Source of the DNA: Blastococcus litoris | Lineage (GTDB): Bacteria; Actinomycetota; Actinomycetes; Mycobacteriales; Geodermatophilaceae | Assembly: GCF_003075095.1 (NCBI RefSeq) | Contig: NZ_QCZF01000005.1 | Location: 336,975 to 400,974 of the forward strand | DNA: 64,000 bases | Direction of reading: 5' to 3' | In this document: positions 1 to 8,790 of the stretch, piece by piece | Position numbering within the stretch: the first letter of the stretch is position 1 | Layout of the letters: every line of letters starts with the position of its first letter | Made by a program: the position numbers and the translations under genes | The notes under the pieces: model-generated | The model's input: the letters and a program-made list of their open reading frames with translations, nothing else | What the model was told of the DNA's origin: nothing | Database searches by the model: none

Positions 1-188
1 GACACGAAGGAGATGACGAAGACCTTCGCGTCGAAGATGCCGTCCAGACGCGCCCGGAACCCGCCGAAGACGGCGTCGAGCGCGGCGACCACGGCGATCG
101 GCAGGTACGGCTGCAGCCACACCGGCACGGTGGGGTCGAAGAAGAGGCCGAGGAGGACGCCGGCCGCGAGTCCGAGGATCGGGATCAC
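1..188 (-). CDS. sbp: Small basic protein Sbp (DUF1290), C-terminus cut by window edge
   Basis: The visible product starts (M)IPILGLAAGVLLGLFFDPT and continues with a Pro-rich turn and a second hydrophobic stretch. This is the signature of the DUF1290/Sbp family of small two- to three-helix membrane proteins. The GTG at 188 is 4 bases downstream of the stop of the DUF881 gene, so the two are cotranscribed. The pgsA, DUF881, sbp order matches the conserved actinobacterial neighbourhood (Mycobacterium tuberculosis Rv1822 to Rv1825). Its molecular role is not established; the context suggests envelope or division work. The 3' end lies outside the window. Confidence 0.85.
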   Translation of the reverse strand, partial: MIPILGLAAGVLLGLFFDPTVPVWLQPYLPIAVVAALDAVFGGFRARLDGIFDAKVFVISFV

Positions 189-192
189 GGGG

Positions 193-1116
193 TCAGCCTC
201 CAGAGGTGGGGTCGGGGGTCGGGTCCGGGTCGTCCACCGGGTCGTCGCCGTCCACCGGGACGGCGGAGCGGAGCTCGGGGACGCCGGCCGCGGGAATGCT
301 CAGCTCCTCCTGCTCCGCGTAGTCGAAGCGGAGCCCGAAGGTCTGCGAGATGACCGCGAGCGCGCCCACCTCGGGGCTGGCGAGGAACTCCGAGATCAGC
401 GTGTCCGGATCGCCGATGGCGCTGATCTCGTAGGGGTTGGTCACCGGGCGGAAGTCGACCAGCACCGCCTCGCCGGCGAAGCGGATGGCGGTCGTGGGAC
501 CCAGCCGCTGACCGTTGATGCTGATGGCCTCGGCGCCCGCGGCCCAGAGGGCGTTGACCACCAGCTGCAGGTCGCCGTCCTGGACCTGTTCGCGGGGGTC
601 CTCCTCGGCGGTGCCGCCGCCGACCGGGTCCTCGTCGGCCCGCGGATCGGCATTGGCGAGGGTCACCAGCAGGCCAGGGCCGGTGACGGGCACCGCCCCG
701 GCGCCCTCCTCGGCCCGCGCCAGGGCGTCGCGGGCGCGCTGACCGACGGCGCTGGCCGCCAGGAGCTCGTCCCGGGTGCTCGTGACCTCGGTGCGCAGCG
801 CCTCGACCTGGGCGGCGAGGTCGTCGCTGACCGCCGACGCGCTGTGGATGTCGTCGATCAGCGCGGCGCGCACCTGGTCGCGGCCCTGCACCGTGGCGGC
901 GGCCTGGTCGTAGGTGACGGCGACCAGCAGCCCGGCGACGACCATCGTCAGGGCGACCAGCACCCGCCCGGAGCGGCGGCGACGGGGCGCACCGCCCTCC
1001 GCCGATCGGGCGGCGGCCGCCTGGGCGTAGGCCGGGTCGAGGGTCTCGGCGAGGACGGCGTCGAGGAGGGACGCGCCCATCGAGCGCGGCCCGCCGCCCC
1101 GCGGGGGTGCGGTCAC
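193..1116 (-). CDS. DUF881 family membrane-anchored protein
   Basis: This is a 307-residue protein with a short cytoplasmic N-terminus, one membrane segment (VLVALTMVVAGLLVAV), a coiled-coil stretch and a C-terminal DUF881 domain. The domain contains the family-typical VTGPGLLVTL and INGQRL motifs. DUF881 proteins resemble FtsB-like bitopic proteins with an extracellular domain, but no activity is established. The C-terminus is an Asp/Pro-rich tail. I chose the GTG at 1116 because it overlaps the pgsA stop as GTGA; an ATG at 1080 would also work. It is translationally coupled between pgsA and sbp. Confidence 0.88.
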   Translation of the reverse strand: MTAPPRGGGPRSMGASLLDAVLAETLDPAYAQAAAARSAEGGAPRRRRSGRVLVALTMVVAGLLVAVTYDQAAATVQGRDQVRAALIDDIHSASAVSDDLAAQVEALRTEVTSTRDELLAASAVGQRARDALARAEEGAGAVPVTGPGLLVTLANADPRADEDPVGGGTAEEDPREQVQDGDLQLVVNALWAAGAEAISINGQRLGPTTAIRFAGEAVLVDFRPVTNPYEISAIGDPDTLISEFLASPEVGALAVISQTFGLRFDYAEQEELSIPAAGVPELRSAVPVDGDDPVDDPDPTPDPTSGG

Positions 1117-1796
1117 CGCGCCGTCCGGGACGGGCGGGCGGTCCGCTCGGCACGGAGGATGCCCGCGACCTGCACGAGGTAGAGGACCCCGGCCAGCACG
1201 TAGAGCGCCGTCCCCCAGATCGTGAACGCCCACGCGAACGGCTCGATGGCGACGGCCAGCCATCCCGACCCGTCGGCCAGCAGCAGGCCCGGGAACGCGT
1301 ACAGCAGCAGCAGCGTGGCGGCCTTGCCCAGGTAGTGCACCTGCAGCGGCGGGTAGCCGTGGCGGCGCAGCACGAGCAGGGCGAGGGCGAGCACGACCTC
1401 GCGGCCCACGAGCACCGCGACGAGCCAGAGCGGGACGATCCCGCGCAGGGCCAGCGCGACGAGGGTGCTGACGATGTAGAGCCGGTCGGCCGCGGGGTCC
1501 AGCAGCGCGCCGAGCTTGCTGCTCTGGTCCAGCCACCGCGCGAGCTTGCCGTCGAGCCAGTCGGTGAAACCGGAGACCATGAGGATGGCCACTGCCCAGC
1601 CGTCGGCCTCGGGTCCCAGGAGGAGCCAGAGGAAGACGGGGACGCCGAGCAGCCGCAGCAGCGAGAGCGCGTTGGGCACGGTCCAGATGCGGTCGGGCAG
1701 GGCGTCGCGGTCGGTCACCGGCGGGGAGCCGGCGACCGGGAGCTGACCCGACGGCGGGACGGGGACGGCCGCCGACGGACCGTTCGACGACGTCAC
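1113..1796 (-). CDS. CDP-alcohol phosphatidyltransferase (PgsA-like)
   Basis: This 227-residue membrane enzyme carries the complete CDP-alcohol phosphatidyltransferase motif, DWLDGKLARW followed by GALLDPAAD. The four Asp residues bind the catalytic divalent metals. The family moves a phosphatidyl group from CDP-diacylglycerol to an alcohol such as glycerol 3-phosphate or inositol. The exact alcohol cannot be read from the sequence, although the position next to DUF881/sbp matches mycobacterial pgsA2. About six hydrophobic helices follow. The GTG at 1796 is preceded by a GGGGGAG Shine-Dalgarno. The gene heads the pgsA-DUF881-sbp operon. Confidence 0.9.
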   Translation of the reverse strand: MTSSNGPSAAVPVPPSGQLPVAGSPPVTDRDALPDRIWTVPNALSLLRLLGVPVFLWLLLGPEADGWAVAILMVSGFTDWLDGKLARWLDQSSKLGALLDPAADRLYIVSTLVALALRGIVPLWLVAVLVGREVVLALALLVLRRHGYPPLQVHYLGKAATLLLLYAFPGLLLADGSGWLAVAIEPFAWAFTIWGTALYVLAGVLYLVQVAGILRAERTARPSRTAR

Positions 1797-1873
1797 TGCT
1801 CCCCCACCTCGACCGACAGCGTGCTGCACCATCCACGAGGCTAGTGGACGCGCCCGCGTCGACCCGTGAGCCG

Positions 1874-3940
1874 CTACGCGGAGACGGCCAGGTTGGCCGG
1901 GGCCGGCTCGTAGCCCAGCGGGCGGCGCGAGAAGCTGCCGGTCCCGTGGGTCACCGACCGGAGCACGCCGGGATAGCTCAGCAGCTCCACCTCGGGCACC
2001 TCGGCGCGCACCGTCGTCCGGTCGCGGACGGGGTCGGCGTCGCTGCCGGTGACCCGCGCGCGGCGGCCGGAGAGGTCGCTCATGACCGCCCCGACGTACT
2101 CCCCCGGGACGACGACGTCGACCTCGCACCACGGCTCGAGCACCCGGGTCCCCGCCGCAGCGGCGAGCTCGCGCAGCGCCAGCGCTCCCGCGGCCTGGAA
2201 CGCCGCGTCGGAGGAGTCGACCGAGTGGGCCTTGCCGTCGACGAGGGTCAGGTGGACGTCGACCAGGGGCCGGTCGCCGGTGATGCCCCGCTCCGCCTGG
2301 GCCCGGATGCCTTTCTCCACGCTGCCGTGGAACTGGCTGGGCACCGTGCCGCCGACGATCTTCTGCTCGAAGACGATGCCCGATCCCGCCGGTCCGGGCT
2401 CGGCGTCGACGACCACCACGGCGTACTGCCCGTGCCCGCCGGACTGCTTGACGTGCCGGCCGGTGACCCGGGTGGGCCGGGCCAGCGTCTCGACCATCGG
2501 CACGCGGACCGGGACCGTGGAGACCGCGACGCCGTGCCGGGTCCGGAGGCGGTCCAGCAGCACCTCGGCGTGCGCCTCGCCGACGCACCACAGCAGGAGC
2601 TGGCCGGTGTCCGGCCGCCGTTCCAGGCGCACGGTGGGGTCCTCGGCCACCAGCCGGGCCAGCGCGGTGGCCAGGCGGTCCTCGTCGGACCGCGTGGCCG
2701 CCTCGATGGCGACCGGCAGCTGCGGGACGGGCAGGTCCCACGGCGGGACCAGCCGTGGGTCCTCCGGCGAGGAGAGGGTGTCCCCGGTCTCCGCGCTGGC
2801 CAGCCGTGCCACCGCGCAGATGTCGCCGGCCGGGCAGGACGGGACCGGCCGCAGCGCAGCCCCCAGCGGCGAGGAGAGCGCCCCGATCCGCTCGTCGACG
2901 TCGTGGTCGGGGTGCCCGCGGTCGGTCATGCCGTGACCGGAGACGTGCACCGGGATGTCGGGGCGCAGGGTGCCGGAGAACACCCGCACGAGGCTGACCC
3001 GCCCCACGTAGGGGTCCGTGGTGGTCTTGACGACCTCGGCCACGAGCGGGCCGTCCGGGTCGCACTCCAGGGACGACGTCGCCGTCCCCTCGGGCCGGGA
3101 GACCGGCGGGCAGCCGTGCTCCGCGGGGCACGGGAAGCCGGAGACGACGAGCTCCAGCAGGTCGTCGACGCCGATGCCGCTCAGCGGGGCGGCGCAGAGG
3201 ACCGGGTGGAAGTGCCCGCGGGCGACGGCCGTCTCGAGGTCGGCGATCAGATCGGCCTGGACCAGCTGGTCACCGGCGAGGTAGCGCTCCATGAGCGCCT
3301 CGTCCTCGCTCTCGCCGATGATCCCCTCGATCAGCTCGGACCGGAGCCGGTCGGCGTCGGGGGCATCGGCGGCGGGCTGCAGGAGGTTGACCAGCCCGCC
3401 CACCGAGCCGTCCGCGGCGCGGTCGACGAGGTGGACCGGGTAGACGCCCTCCCCCAGCAGCAGCTGGCAGAGCCGGACGGCGTCCTCGACGTCGGCGCGC
3501 GCACGGTCGAGCTGGGTGATGACGACGGCGCGGGGCATCCCGACCGCGGCGCACTCCTCCCAGAGCTGCACGGTGGCCGCGTCGACGCCGTTGACCGCCG
3601 AGACGACGAACAGGGCGGCGTCGGCCGCGCGGAGCCCGGCCCGCAGCTCGCCGACGAAGTCCGGCGAGCCGGGGGTGTCGAGCAGGGTGATGCGGTGGCC
3701 GGCGTGCTCGAAGGTGGCCACTCCGAGGGACACCGACCGCTGCTGCCGGACCTCCACGTCCTCGGTGTCCAGCGCGGTCGTCCCGTCCTCGACCCGCCCC
3801 GCGCGGGCCAGGGCGCCGGTGGCGACGAGGAGTGCCTCGGCGAGGGTGGTCTTCCCCGCCCCCGCGTGACCGACGAGAGCCACGTTGCGCACGCGTGCGG
3901 CCGGTCGCGGTGCCGGCGCCGTCCCGGTGTCCTTCGCCAT
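1874..3940 (-). CDS. Elongation factor G-like protein EF-G2
   Basis: This 688-residue translational-GTPase paralogue has the P-loop GHAGAGKTT at about residues 24-32 and the G3 DTPG at 88-91. The G4 position reads TQLD (142-145) rather than canonical NKxD, as is common in this divergent subfamily. Domains II to V follow, including the EF-G domain IV segment QSGGHGQYAVVVVD. Actinobacteria keep a normal fusA in the ribosomal operon; this second copy corresponds to M. tuberculosis FusA2, whose role is unclear. No ribosomal or tRNA gene adjoins it. A DUF1918 gene lies just upstream and may share a promoter. Confidence 0.9.
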   Translation of the reverse strand: MAKDTGTAPAPRPAARVRNVALVGHAGAGKTTLAEALLVATGALARAGRVEDGTTALDTEDVEVRQQRSVSLGVATFEHAGHRITLLDTPGSPDFVGELRAGLRAADAALFVVSAVNGVDAATVQLWEECAAVGMPRAVVITQLDRARADVEDAVRLCQLLLGEGVYPVHLVDRAADGSVGGLVNLLQPAADAPDADRLRSELIEGIIGESEDEALMERYLAGDQLVQADLIADLETAVARGHFHPVLCAAPLSGIGVDDLLELVVSGFPCPAEHGCPPVSRPEGTATSSLECDPDGPLVAEVVKTTTDPYVGRVSLVRVFSGTLRPDIPVHVSGHGMTDRGHPDHDVDERIGALSSPLGAALRPVPSCPAGDICAVARLASAETGDTLSSPEDPRLVPPWDLPVPQLPVAIEAATRSDEDRLATALARLVAEDPTVRLERRPDTGQLLLWCVGEAHAEVLLDRLRTRHGVAVSTVPVRVPMVETLARPTRVTGRHVKQSGGHGQYAVVVVDAEPGPAGSGIVFEQKIVGGTVPSQFHGSVEKGIRAQAERGITGDRPLVDVHLTLVDGKAHSVDSSDAAFQAAGALALRELAAAAGTRVLEPWCEVDVVVPGEYVGAVMSDLSGRRARVTGSDADPVRDRTTVRAEVPEVELLSYPGVLRSVTHGTGSFSRRPLGYEPAPANLAVSA

Positions 3941-3952
3941 CAGGCCGGGCGC

Positions 3953-4153
3953 TCAGCCGTGCGCGGCTTCGGCACGGACCACCGAGGCGGTGCCGGCCGG
4001 GTAGAAGAGGCCGGTGTGCCCGTCGGGCTCCCAGCGCACGCGGTACGGCGGCCCTCCCCCGGGCTCGGCGCACCCGAGGACCTCGCCCACCCGCTCGGGC
4101 TCGCCCTGGTGGGTGGACCGCACGACGATCCGGTCTCCGACATGAGCTTCCAC
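3953..4153 (-). CDS. DUF1918 domain-containing protein
   Basis: This 66-residue cytoplasmic protein begins (V)EAHVGDRIVVRS and includes an RVRWEPDGHTGLFYP segment typical of DUF1918. It is a compact beta-rich fold resembling a KOW/SH3-like barrel, with no known activity. The GTG at 4153 has a strong GGAGG five bases upstream; a longer in-frame extension to 4231 lacks such a site. It ends 13 bases before the EF-G2 start, so the two are probably cotranscribed. Confidence 0.85.
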   Translation of the reverse strand: MEAHVGDRIVVRSTHQGEPERVGEVLGCAEPGGGPPYRVRWEPDGHTGLFYPAGTASVVRAEAAHG

Positions 4154-4313
4154 GGCAGCCTCCGACGGTGCGACTGTGGCGTGCCTCACAGCCTGCCCGT
4201 CCGGTCCGGCCCGATCAAGGGCCGTTCCCATCCCCGGGCGGCCGTCTCGGCGACCACCACCTCATCCGGTGCGGATGGTGCCGGGGCCGCGCCCCGGAGG
4301 CACCGTCGGACGC

Positions 4314-4745
4314 ATGCGGACCGGTGTGGCGGGGGTCGTGGTGGTCGTGGCCGGGCTCTGCGCCTGCTCGTCCGACGAGGACCCGGGCACGGCCGCCGGC
4401 ACGACGAGCGCGGGAGCGGCGGAGTCCGTGTGCGGTTCCGTCGACGCCCTGCGGTCGTCGGTGGAGGAACTCCGCGCCGGGAGCGCCGTGCAGGAGGGCA
4501 GCGACGCCCTGCGGGAGTCCTGGACGGCGGTCCAGGAGGACTGGTCGCGGCTGGCCGACGATGCGCGGGCCTCGTACGCCGACGAGGTGGACGACGTGCA
4601 GGCGGCCGTCGACGACGTGCAGGCGGCCCTCAGCGCGGCCCAGGACTCCCCCTCCGCCGGGACGCTCGAGGACGTGGGGACCGCCGTCACGACCTTCGTC
4701 CAGGACGCCGACGGGTTCATGGACGAGGTGGGCTCGTCGTGCTGA
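4314..4745 (+). CDS. Putative lipoprotein, helical, unknown function
   Basis: This 143-residue protein starts with a hydrophobic signal peptide ending in the lipobox LCAC (Cys18), so it should be lipidated on the outer face of the membrane. The mature part is acidic and strongly helical, with heptad-like VDDVQAAVDDVQAAL repeats near residues 97-115 and two Cys residues (near position 40 and at the C-terminus) that could form a disulfide. I recognise no named family. The ATG at 4314 has only a weak upstream CGGA. It is divergent from the DUF1918/EF-G2 pair across about 160 bp. Confidence 0.7.
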   Translation: MRTGVAGVVVVVAGLCACSSDEDPGTAAGTTSAGAAESVCGSVDALRSSVEELRAGSAVQEGSDALRESWTAVQEDWSRLADDARASYADEVDDVQAAVDDVQAALSAAQDSPSAGTLEDVGTAVTTFVQDADGFMDEVGSSC

Positions 4746-4905
4746 CCGGGCAGCGCCCGGCCCCTGCCCGGACCGGTCCCCGGCGCGCCGGCCGGCAGGG
4801 ACGACGCGCCACATCCTCTCGCGCGGACGATGCCGCCCGTCCGCCCGAGGCGGGAGGCTCGGCGGACTAGCCCACGGACGGACCCGCACGAGAAGGAGGG
4901 CTCCC

Positions 4906-5541
4906 ATGCCGGGTGTCTCCGAGCAGATGGCGGTGCCGGCTGCGATGCCGGTGCTCGCCCGGGGCAAGCACCGCAGTCCACGGCGGGGGGCGTGCTTCCT
5001 GGAGTACACCTCGCTCCTGGCCGGGGAACCGTTCTCGGACGAACCGCGGTGCGTCGACGAGGAGCTGGCCGCCATCCTGCGCGGCGCCAACGACAAGCTC
5101 GCCAACCGCGATCGCCACCGGCTGGTGCCGCTCCTCGGACGGGCCATCGGGCTCACCGTGGAGCCGCCGCTGCCCGGCAGCCCGCCGGGCCACTCCTCGG
5201 CGGCCCGGCGGCAGCGCCGGGCCGCGCTCGCGGCCCACGACGCACGGACGGCGCAGCTGCACCGCGCGGTGACCCGTCGCTTCGTCGCGGCGGTGGGCCC
5301 GTCGACCGCACCTCCACCGGTCAGGTACGGCGGCGGGGGCGACCTGTTCTGGCTGTTCTGGGACCTGATGTCCGAGCCGCACCAGCCGGCGGGGTCGGAG
5401 GGGTACGTGAGCCGGCTGGTCGAGCGCCTCGAACTCCTCCACGAGTGCTACGAGCAGGCGATGGACGAGCTGGGCCTGCCCCGCGCGCGGCCGGCCGGCC
5501 CCGCGCTCGGCTCCGAGGGGCCGCTCATCCCCCTGAGGTGA
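4906..5541 (+). CDS. Conserved actinobacterial hypothetical protein
   Basis: This 211-residue soluble protein carries an N-terminal segment of the form PVLARGKHRSPRRGACFLEY, followed by SLLAGEPFSDEP. This pattern is familiar from a set of uncharacterised actinobacterial proteins that begin with ARGKH and contain a CxxE-like motif and a LAGExxSDxP signature. The C-terminus is helical. No function is known. An excellent AGGAGGG site lies before the ATG at 4906. It is followed on the same strand by a small membrane protein, which may be cotranscribed. Confidence 0.75.
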   Translation: MPGVSEQMAVPAAMPVLARGKHRSPRRGACFLEYTSLLAGEPFSDEPRCVDEELAAILRGANDKLANRDRHRLVPLLGRAIGLTVEPPLPGSPPGHSSAARRQRRAALAAHDARTAQLHRAVTRRFVAAVGPSTAPPPVRYGGGGDLFWLFWDLMSEPHQPAGSEGYVSRLVERLELLHECYEQAMDELGLPRARPAGPALGSEGPLIPLR

Positions 5542-5612
5542 GGCCGGCCCCGCCGGGGCAGCCGACCATTCGGATCCCGCAGCCGCGAGCGACGTGTGCC
5601 TGGAGGTACGCC

Positions 5613-5774
5613 ATGACCACAGCCGGCACCCGACCGCACGGACCGGCCGAACCCGTCGACAGCGGGTCGGGGTCCGACGAGTACAGCCCCGCCTTCGCCG
5701 CCTGGGCCCTGCTCCTCACCGTCGGGCTCCTGGTCGTGCTGGTGGTCGCGGTGTGGGGGTTGCGGGGTCTGTGA
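5613..5774 (+). CDS. Small single-pass membrane protein (53 aa)
   Basis: This 53-residue protein has a polar N-terminus and a single hydrophobic helix (about residues 29-48, AAWALLLTVGLLVVLVVAVW). The ATG at 5613 has a clear GGAGG six bases upstream, which supports a real gene despite its size. It precedes the antiporter gene by 29 bp and is likely cotranscribed with it. No family is recognised; a role as a small regulator or subunit of the antiporter is only a guess from position. Confidence 0.6.
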   Translation: MTTAGTRPHGPAEPVDSGSGSDEYSPAFAAWALLLTVGLLVVLVVAVWGLRGL

Positions 5775-5803
5775 GCGCCCGCGTCCGGAGGCGGTAGGCG
5801 GCC

Positions 5804-7090
5804 ATGGAGACGGCCGTGCTCCTGGTCACCGCCACGGTGTTCCTGTGGGGGGCGGTGTCGGCGCGGCTGGAGCGCGCCGACCTGAGCGCACCCATCGTGT
5901 TCGTGGCGGTGGGGACCCTCCTCGCCGCCACCGGCGTGGTCGACGCGGGCGCTGCCTCTCCGGGCCTGCGCCCGCTGGTCGAGGTCACGCTGGTCTGGGT
6001 GCTGTTCTCCGACGCGGCGCGCGTCCCGGTGCGGAGCCTGCGATCCGACGCCGGGCGCTACCTGCGGCTGCTCGCGATCGGTCTCCCGCTCACCCTGCTC
6101 GCCGGGTGGGGGCTCGCGTCCTGGATGTTCCCCGGACTGGGCCTGTGGCTCGCGCTGCTGCTGGGGGCCGCGCTGGCCCCGACCGACGCCGCGCTCGGGG
6201 TGCCGGTGGTGACGAACCCGGCGGTGCCCGTCGGGGTGCGCCGGCTGATCAACGTGGAGAGCGGGCTCAACGACGGCATCGTCACCCCGGTCGTGATGTT
6301 CGCCCTCGCGGGCGCGGCGTCCGCACAAGGCCTGGCCGACGCCCCCGGCTGGTCGGCCGCGCTGGTCGAGCTGGCCGTCGGTGCCGGGGTCGGGGTCGCC
6401 GTGGGCGCGGGTGGCGGCTGGTTGCTGCGCCTGGCCCGGGACCGCGGCTGGGCCGCCGAGGACTTCGCCGGCACCGCCGTCCTGGCCCTCGCCCTGGCGG
6501 CGCACGGCGCGGCCCTGGTCGTGCACGGCAACGGGTTCGTCGCCGCCTTCTGCGGCGGCCTGGCCTTCGGCGGGACAGCGGGACGGCGCGGACGACGCGA
6601 GCTGGCGTTCACGGAGCAGGCCGCCGGCCTGGTCTCGCTGCTCGTCTGGCTGGCCTTCGGCGCCGTCGCCGTCCCGATCGTGGTGGAGCGGGTCGACCTC
6701 GCCAGCGTGGTGTACGCGGTCCTCAGCCTGACCGTGGTGCGGATGCTGCCCGTCGCGCTGGCCCTGGTGGGCACCCGTGCGGACCTCGCGACGGTGGCGT
6801 TCATCGGCTGGTTCGGACCCCGGGGGCTGGCGTCGCTGCTCTTCGCCCTCCTCGCCCTGGAGGAACTCGGCCGCGACGCCGACGAGGCCGTCGCCGTCAT
6901 CGCGGTGACGGTGGTCCTCAGCGTCCTGGCGCACGGGGTGAGCGCGGGTCCGCTGGCCGCCCGCTACGGCCGGTCCGCCGCCCGCGCTCCGGAGGAGCAC
7001 CGGCCGGACGCCGAACTCCCGGTCCGCGGACTCCCGCGCCGGCATCGACCGGTCCGGCCGGAGACGCACGCAGGGGCCGTCCCGGGCTGA
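5804..7090 (+). CDS. CPA1-family cation/proton antiporter
   Basis: This 428-residue polytopic protein has about 12 hydrophobic helices. The CPA1 hallmarks are present: APTDAALGV in the region of TM4, and NVESGLNDGIVTPV in TM5, which contains the Asn-Asp pair that binds Na+ or H+. GWFGPRGLASLLFALLAL is the conserved later helix. It should exchange cytoplasmic Na+ or K+ for protons and help with pH or salt homeostasis. The short C-terminal tail is cytoplasmic and basic, without a nucleotide-binding domain. It starts at an ATG with GGAGG-like sequence upstream and ends before a bidirectional hairpin. Confidence 0.88.
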   Translation: METAVLLVTATVFLWGAVSARLERADLSAPIVFVAVGTLLAATGVVDAGAASPGLRPLVEVTLVWVLFSDAARVPVRSLRSDAGRYLRLLAIGLPLTLLAGWGLASWMFPGLGLWLALLLGAALAPTDAALGVPVVTNPAVPVGVRRLINVESGLNDGIVTPVVMFALAGAASAQGLADAPGWSAALVELAVGAGVGVAVGAGGGWLLRLARDRGWAAEDFAGTAVLALALAAHGAALVVHGNGFVAAFCGGLAFGGTAGRRGRRELAFTEQAAGLVSLLVWLAFGAVAVPIVVERVDLASVVYAVLSLTVVRMLPVALALVGTRADLATVAFIGWFGPRGLASLLFALLALEELGRDADEAVAVIAVTVVLSVLAHGVSAGPLAARYGRSAARAPEEHRPDAELPVRGLPRRHRPVRPETHAGAVPG

Positions 7091-7185
7091 TCCGGGACGC
7101 CGGGCGACCGGTCTGCCCGGGTCCGCTCGGGTACGGATCCACCGGCGGCGTCGTCGCTCGGCCGGACCGCGCCACCGCGGGCAGA

Positions 7186-7218
7186 CCCCGGCACCGACGC
7201 GGAGTCGAGGTGCCGGGG
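7186..7218. terminator. Bidirectional GC hairpin between convergent genes
   Basis: A perfect 10-bp inverted repeat (CCCCGGCACC and GGTGCCGGGG) with a 13-base loop lies between the antiporter and the convergent htrA-like gene. There is no U-tract, as is common in high-GC actinomycetes. It can serve either direction. Confidence 0.6.
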
Positions 7219-7235
7219 CCTGGTCGTGGGTGGGC

Positions 7236-8384
7236 TCAGACGTCCGCCCGTCCGAGCACCACCTCGTGTTCGGAGGTCTCCCCGCCGCGGAGGAGGGTGA
7301 GGGCAACCGTGTCCCCTGGAGCGGCGCGCCGGACGGCAGCGGTCAGATCCTTCGACGTCGTGACCGGGCGGTCTCCCACAGCGGTGACGACGTCACCGGG
7401 GCGCAGGTCCGCCGCCGCCGGACTGCCGGGTCGGACCTCGACCAGTTCGGCACCTGTCGCCACCCGCCCGTCGGAAACCGTGGTGGCGCGCACACCCAGG
7501 ACTGCCGTGCTCGCCGAGCCGTCGTGCACGAGCTCCATCGCGATCCGGTGCGCGGTGTTGCTGGGGATGGCGAAGCCCACGCCGATGTTCCCGCCGGAGC
7601 CGGCCTGACCAGGCCCTGCCGGCACGGACGCGATCGCCGTGTTGATGCCGATGACCGCGCCCGTGCGGTCGACCAGCGCCCCACCGGAATTCCCCGGGTT
7701 GATGGCGGCATCGGTCTGGAGCGCGTCGATGACGGCGCCCCCGCCCTCGTCCCCGCCCGGGGACACCGCTCGATGGGTCGCGCTGATGATGCCGTCGGTG
7801 ACGGTCTGGGACAGGCCGAGCGGCGCGCCGATGGCCACCGCCAGGTCGCCGACCACGACGTCCTCCGAGTCGGCGAAGGTCGCCGGCGTGAGGGAGCCCG
7901 CTCCCTCCACCCGGAGGACGGCCAGATCCAGGGACGGCTGCGTCCCGACGACGACGGCGTCGTGGAGGGTGCCGTCGGCAGTCCGCACCTGCACCACTCC
8001 GCCGCTGCCATCGGCCGCGACGACGTGGTTGTTGGTCACGACGAAGCCGTCCTCGGTGAGGACGACGCCGGAGCCGCTGCCGGAACCCCCGCGACCGGTC
8101 ACGTAGACGGTCACGACGCTCGGGGACGCCGCTGCCGACGCGGCGGCCACGTCGGTGGCCGGCTCCGACGTCTCGACGACCTGGCCGCTCGAGACGCCCG
8201 GCGAACCGGCGTCGCCGTCGGAGGTGACGACCACCGCGACCCCGGCCCCCGCTCCCCCTCCGAGGAGCGCGCCGGCGAGGAGGCCGACGACGCCCATCCG
8301 CAGCGGCCGGGCGCCCGGCGCTCCCGCCGAGCCCGGGACGGTGGGGGTGAGGTGGCCTCCCGGGGTTCCGGGGTGGTGGTTCAC
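7236..8384 (-). CDS. Membrane-anchored HtrA/DegP-like trypsin-type serine protease with PDZ domain
   Basis: This S1C protease has a Pro/Gly-rich cytoplasmic N-terminus and one membrane helix (about 30-53). The chymotrypsin-fold domain carries His120 in VVTNNHVV, Asp153 in SLDLAVLRV and Ser233 in NPGNSGGAL. A C-terminal PDZ domain (about 290-380) contains the VRPGSPAAADLRPGDVV peptide-binding signature. HtrA enzymes degrade or refold damaged envelope proteins. The start is uncertain. GTG at 8384 gives 382 residues; the frame stays open to 8675, and a purine-rich GAGGGAAAGGA lies farther upstream near 8470 without a normal start codon. It is convergent with the antiporter. Confidence 0.87.
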   Translation of the reverse strand: MNHHPGTPGGHLTPTVPGSAGAPGARPLRMGVVGLLAGALLGGGAGAGVAVVVTSDGDAGSPGVSSGQVVETSEPATDVAAASAAASPSVVTVYVTGRGGSGSGSGVVLTEDGFVVTNNHVVAADGSGGVVQVRTADGTLHDAVVVGTQPSLDLAVLRVEGAGSLTPATFADSEDVVVGDLAVAIGAPLGLSQTVTDGIISATHRAVSPGGDEGGGAVIDALQTDAAINPGNSGGALVDRTGAVIGINTAIASVPAGPGQAGSGGNIGVGFAIPSNTAHRIAMELVHDGSASTAVLGVRATTVSDGRVATGAELVEVRPGSPAAADLRPGDVVTAVGDRPVTTSKDLTAAVRRAAPGDTVALTLLRGGETSEHEVVLGRADV

Positions 8385-8790
8385 GGAGCCCAGCGCCCCC
8401 GGGTCATCGGTGGCGCGCCACCCGTCGCCGTGGGGACGCCTGTTCGGCCAGCGGTGCTCGATGACGAGCGTCCTTTCCCTCGGTGCGCCCCGGTCGGCCG
8501 CATGGGGGACCACGGTGCTGTCGGGAGCTGGACGACCCCTGCACCACCGCTGTGAGTCCGCTGCACGTCCGGTCCGGCAAGGGCTGGGGAGCTCGACCCG
8601 ACGGGAGAGCCGGTGGGGCGACCACGGTCGCCGCGCCCGGGTCCACGTCAGTCCTCGAGGAGCATCGGCAGACACCTGTCAACGGGTCGCAACACATCGG
8701 TTCGACATGCCTGTGGTGTCACGACGACGGGAAACGCCCTCATGACAGTCTCCTGACAGAAGCCCCGGCGACGCCTCGCCAGCGTCACAC
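8385..8790. other. Divergent intergenic region
   Basis: About 400 bp separate the htrA-like gene (minus) from the PEP-utilizing enzyme gene (plus), and promoters for both should lie here. The first htrA codons may extend into its left third. A pair of similar CTGACAG/ATGACAG words occurs near 8741-8759, but no convincing -35/-10 pair, RNA gene or inverted repeat was found. Confidence 0.4.

Noticed and set aside
1844..4870. Plus-strand frame of about 1000 codons opposite EF-G2
   Set aside because: EF-G2 on the minus strand has full GTPase and domain motifs; the plus frame has none.
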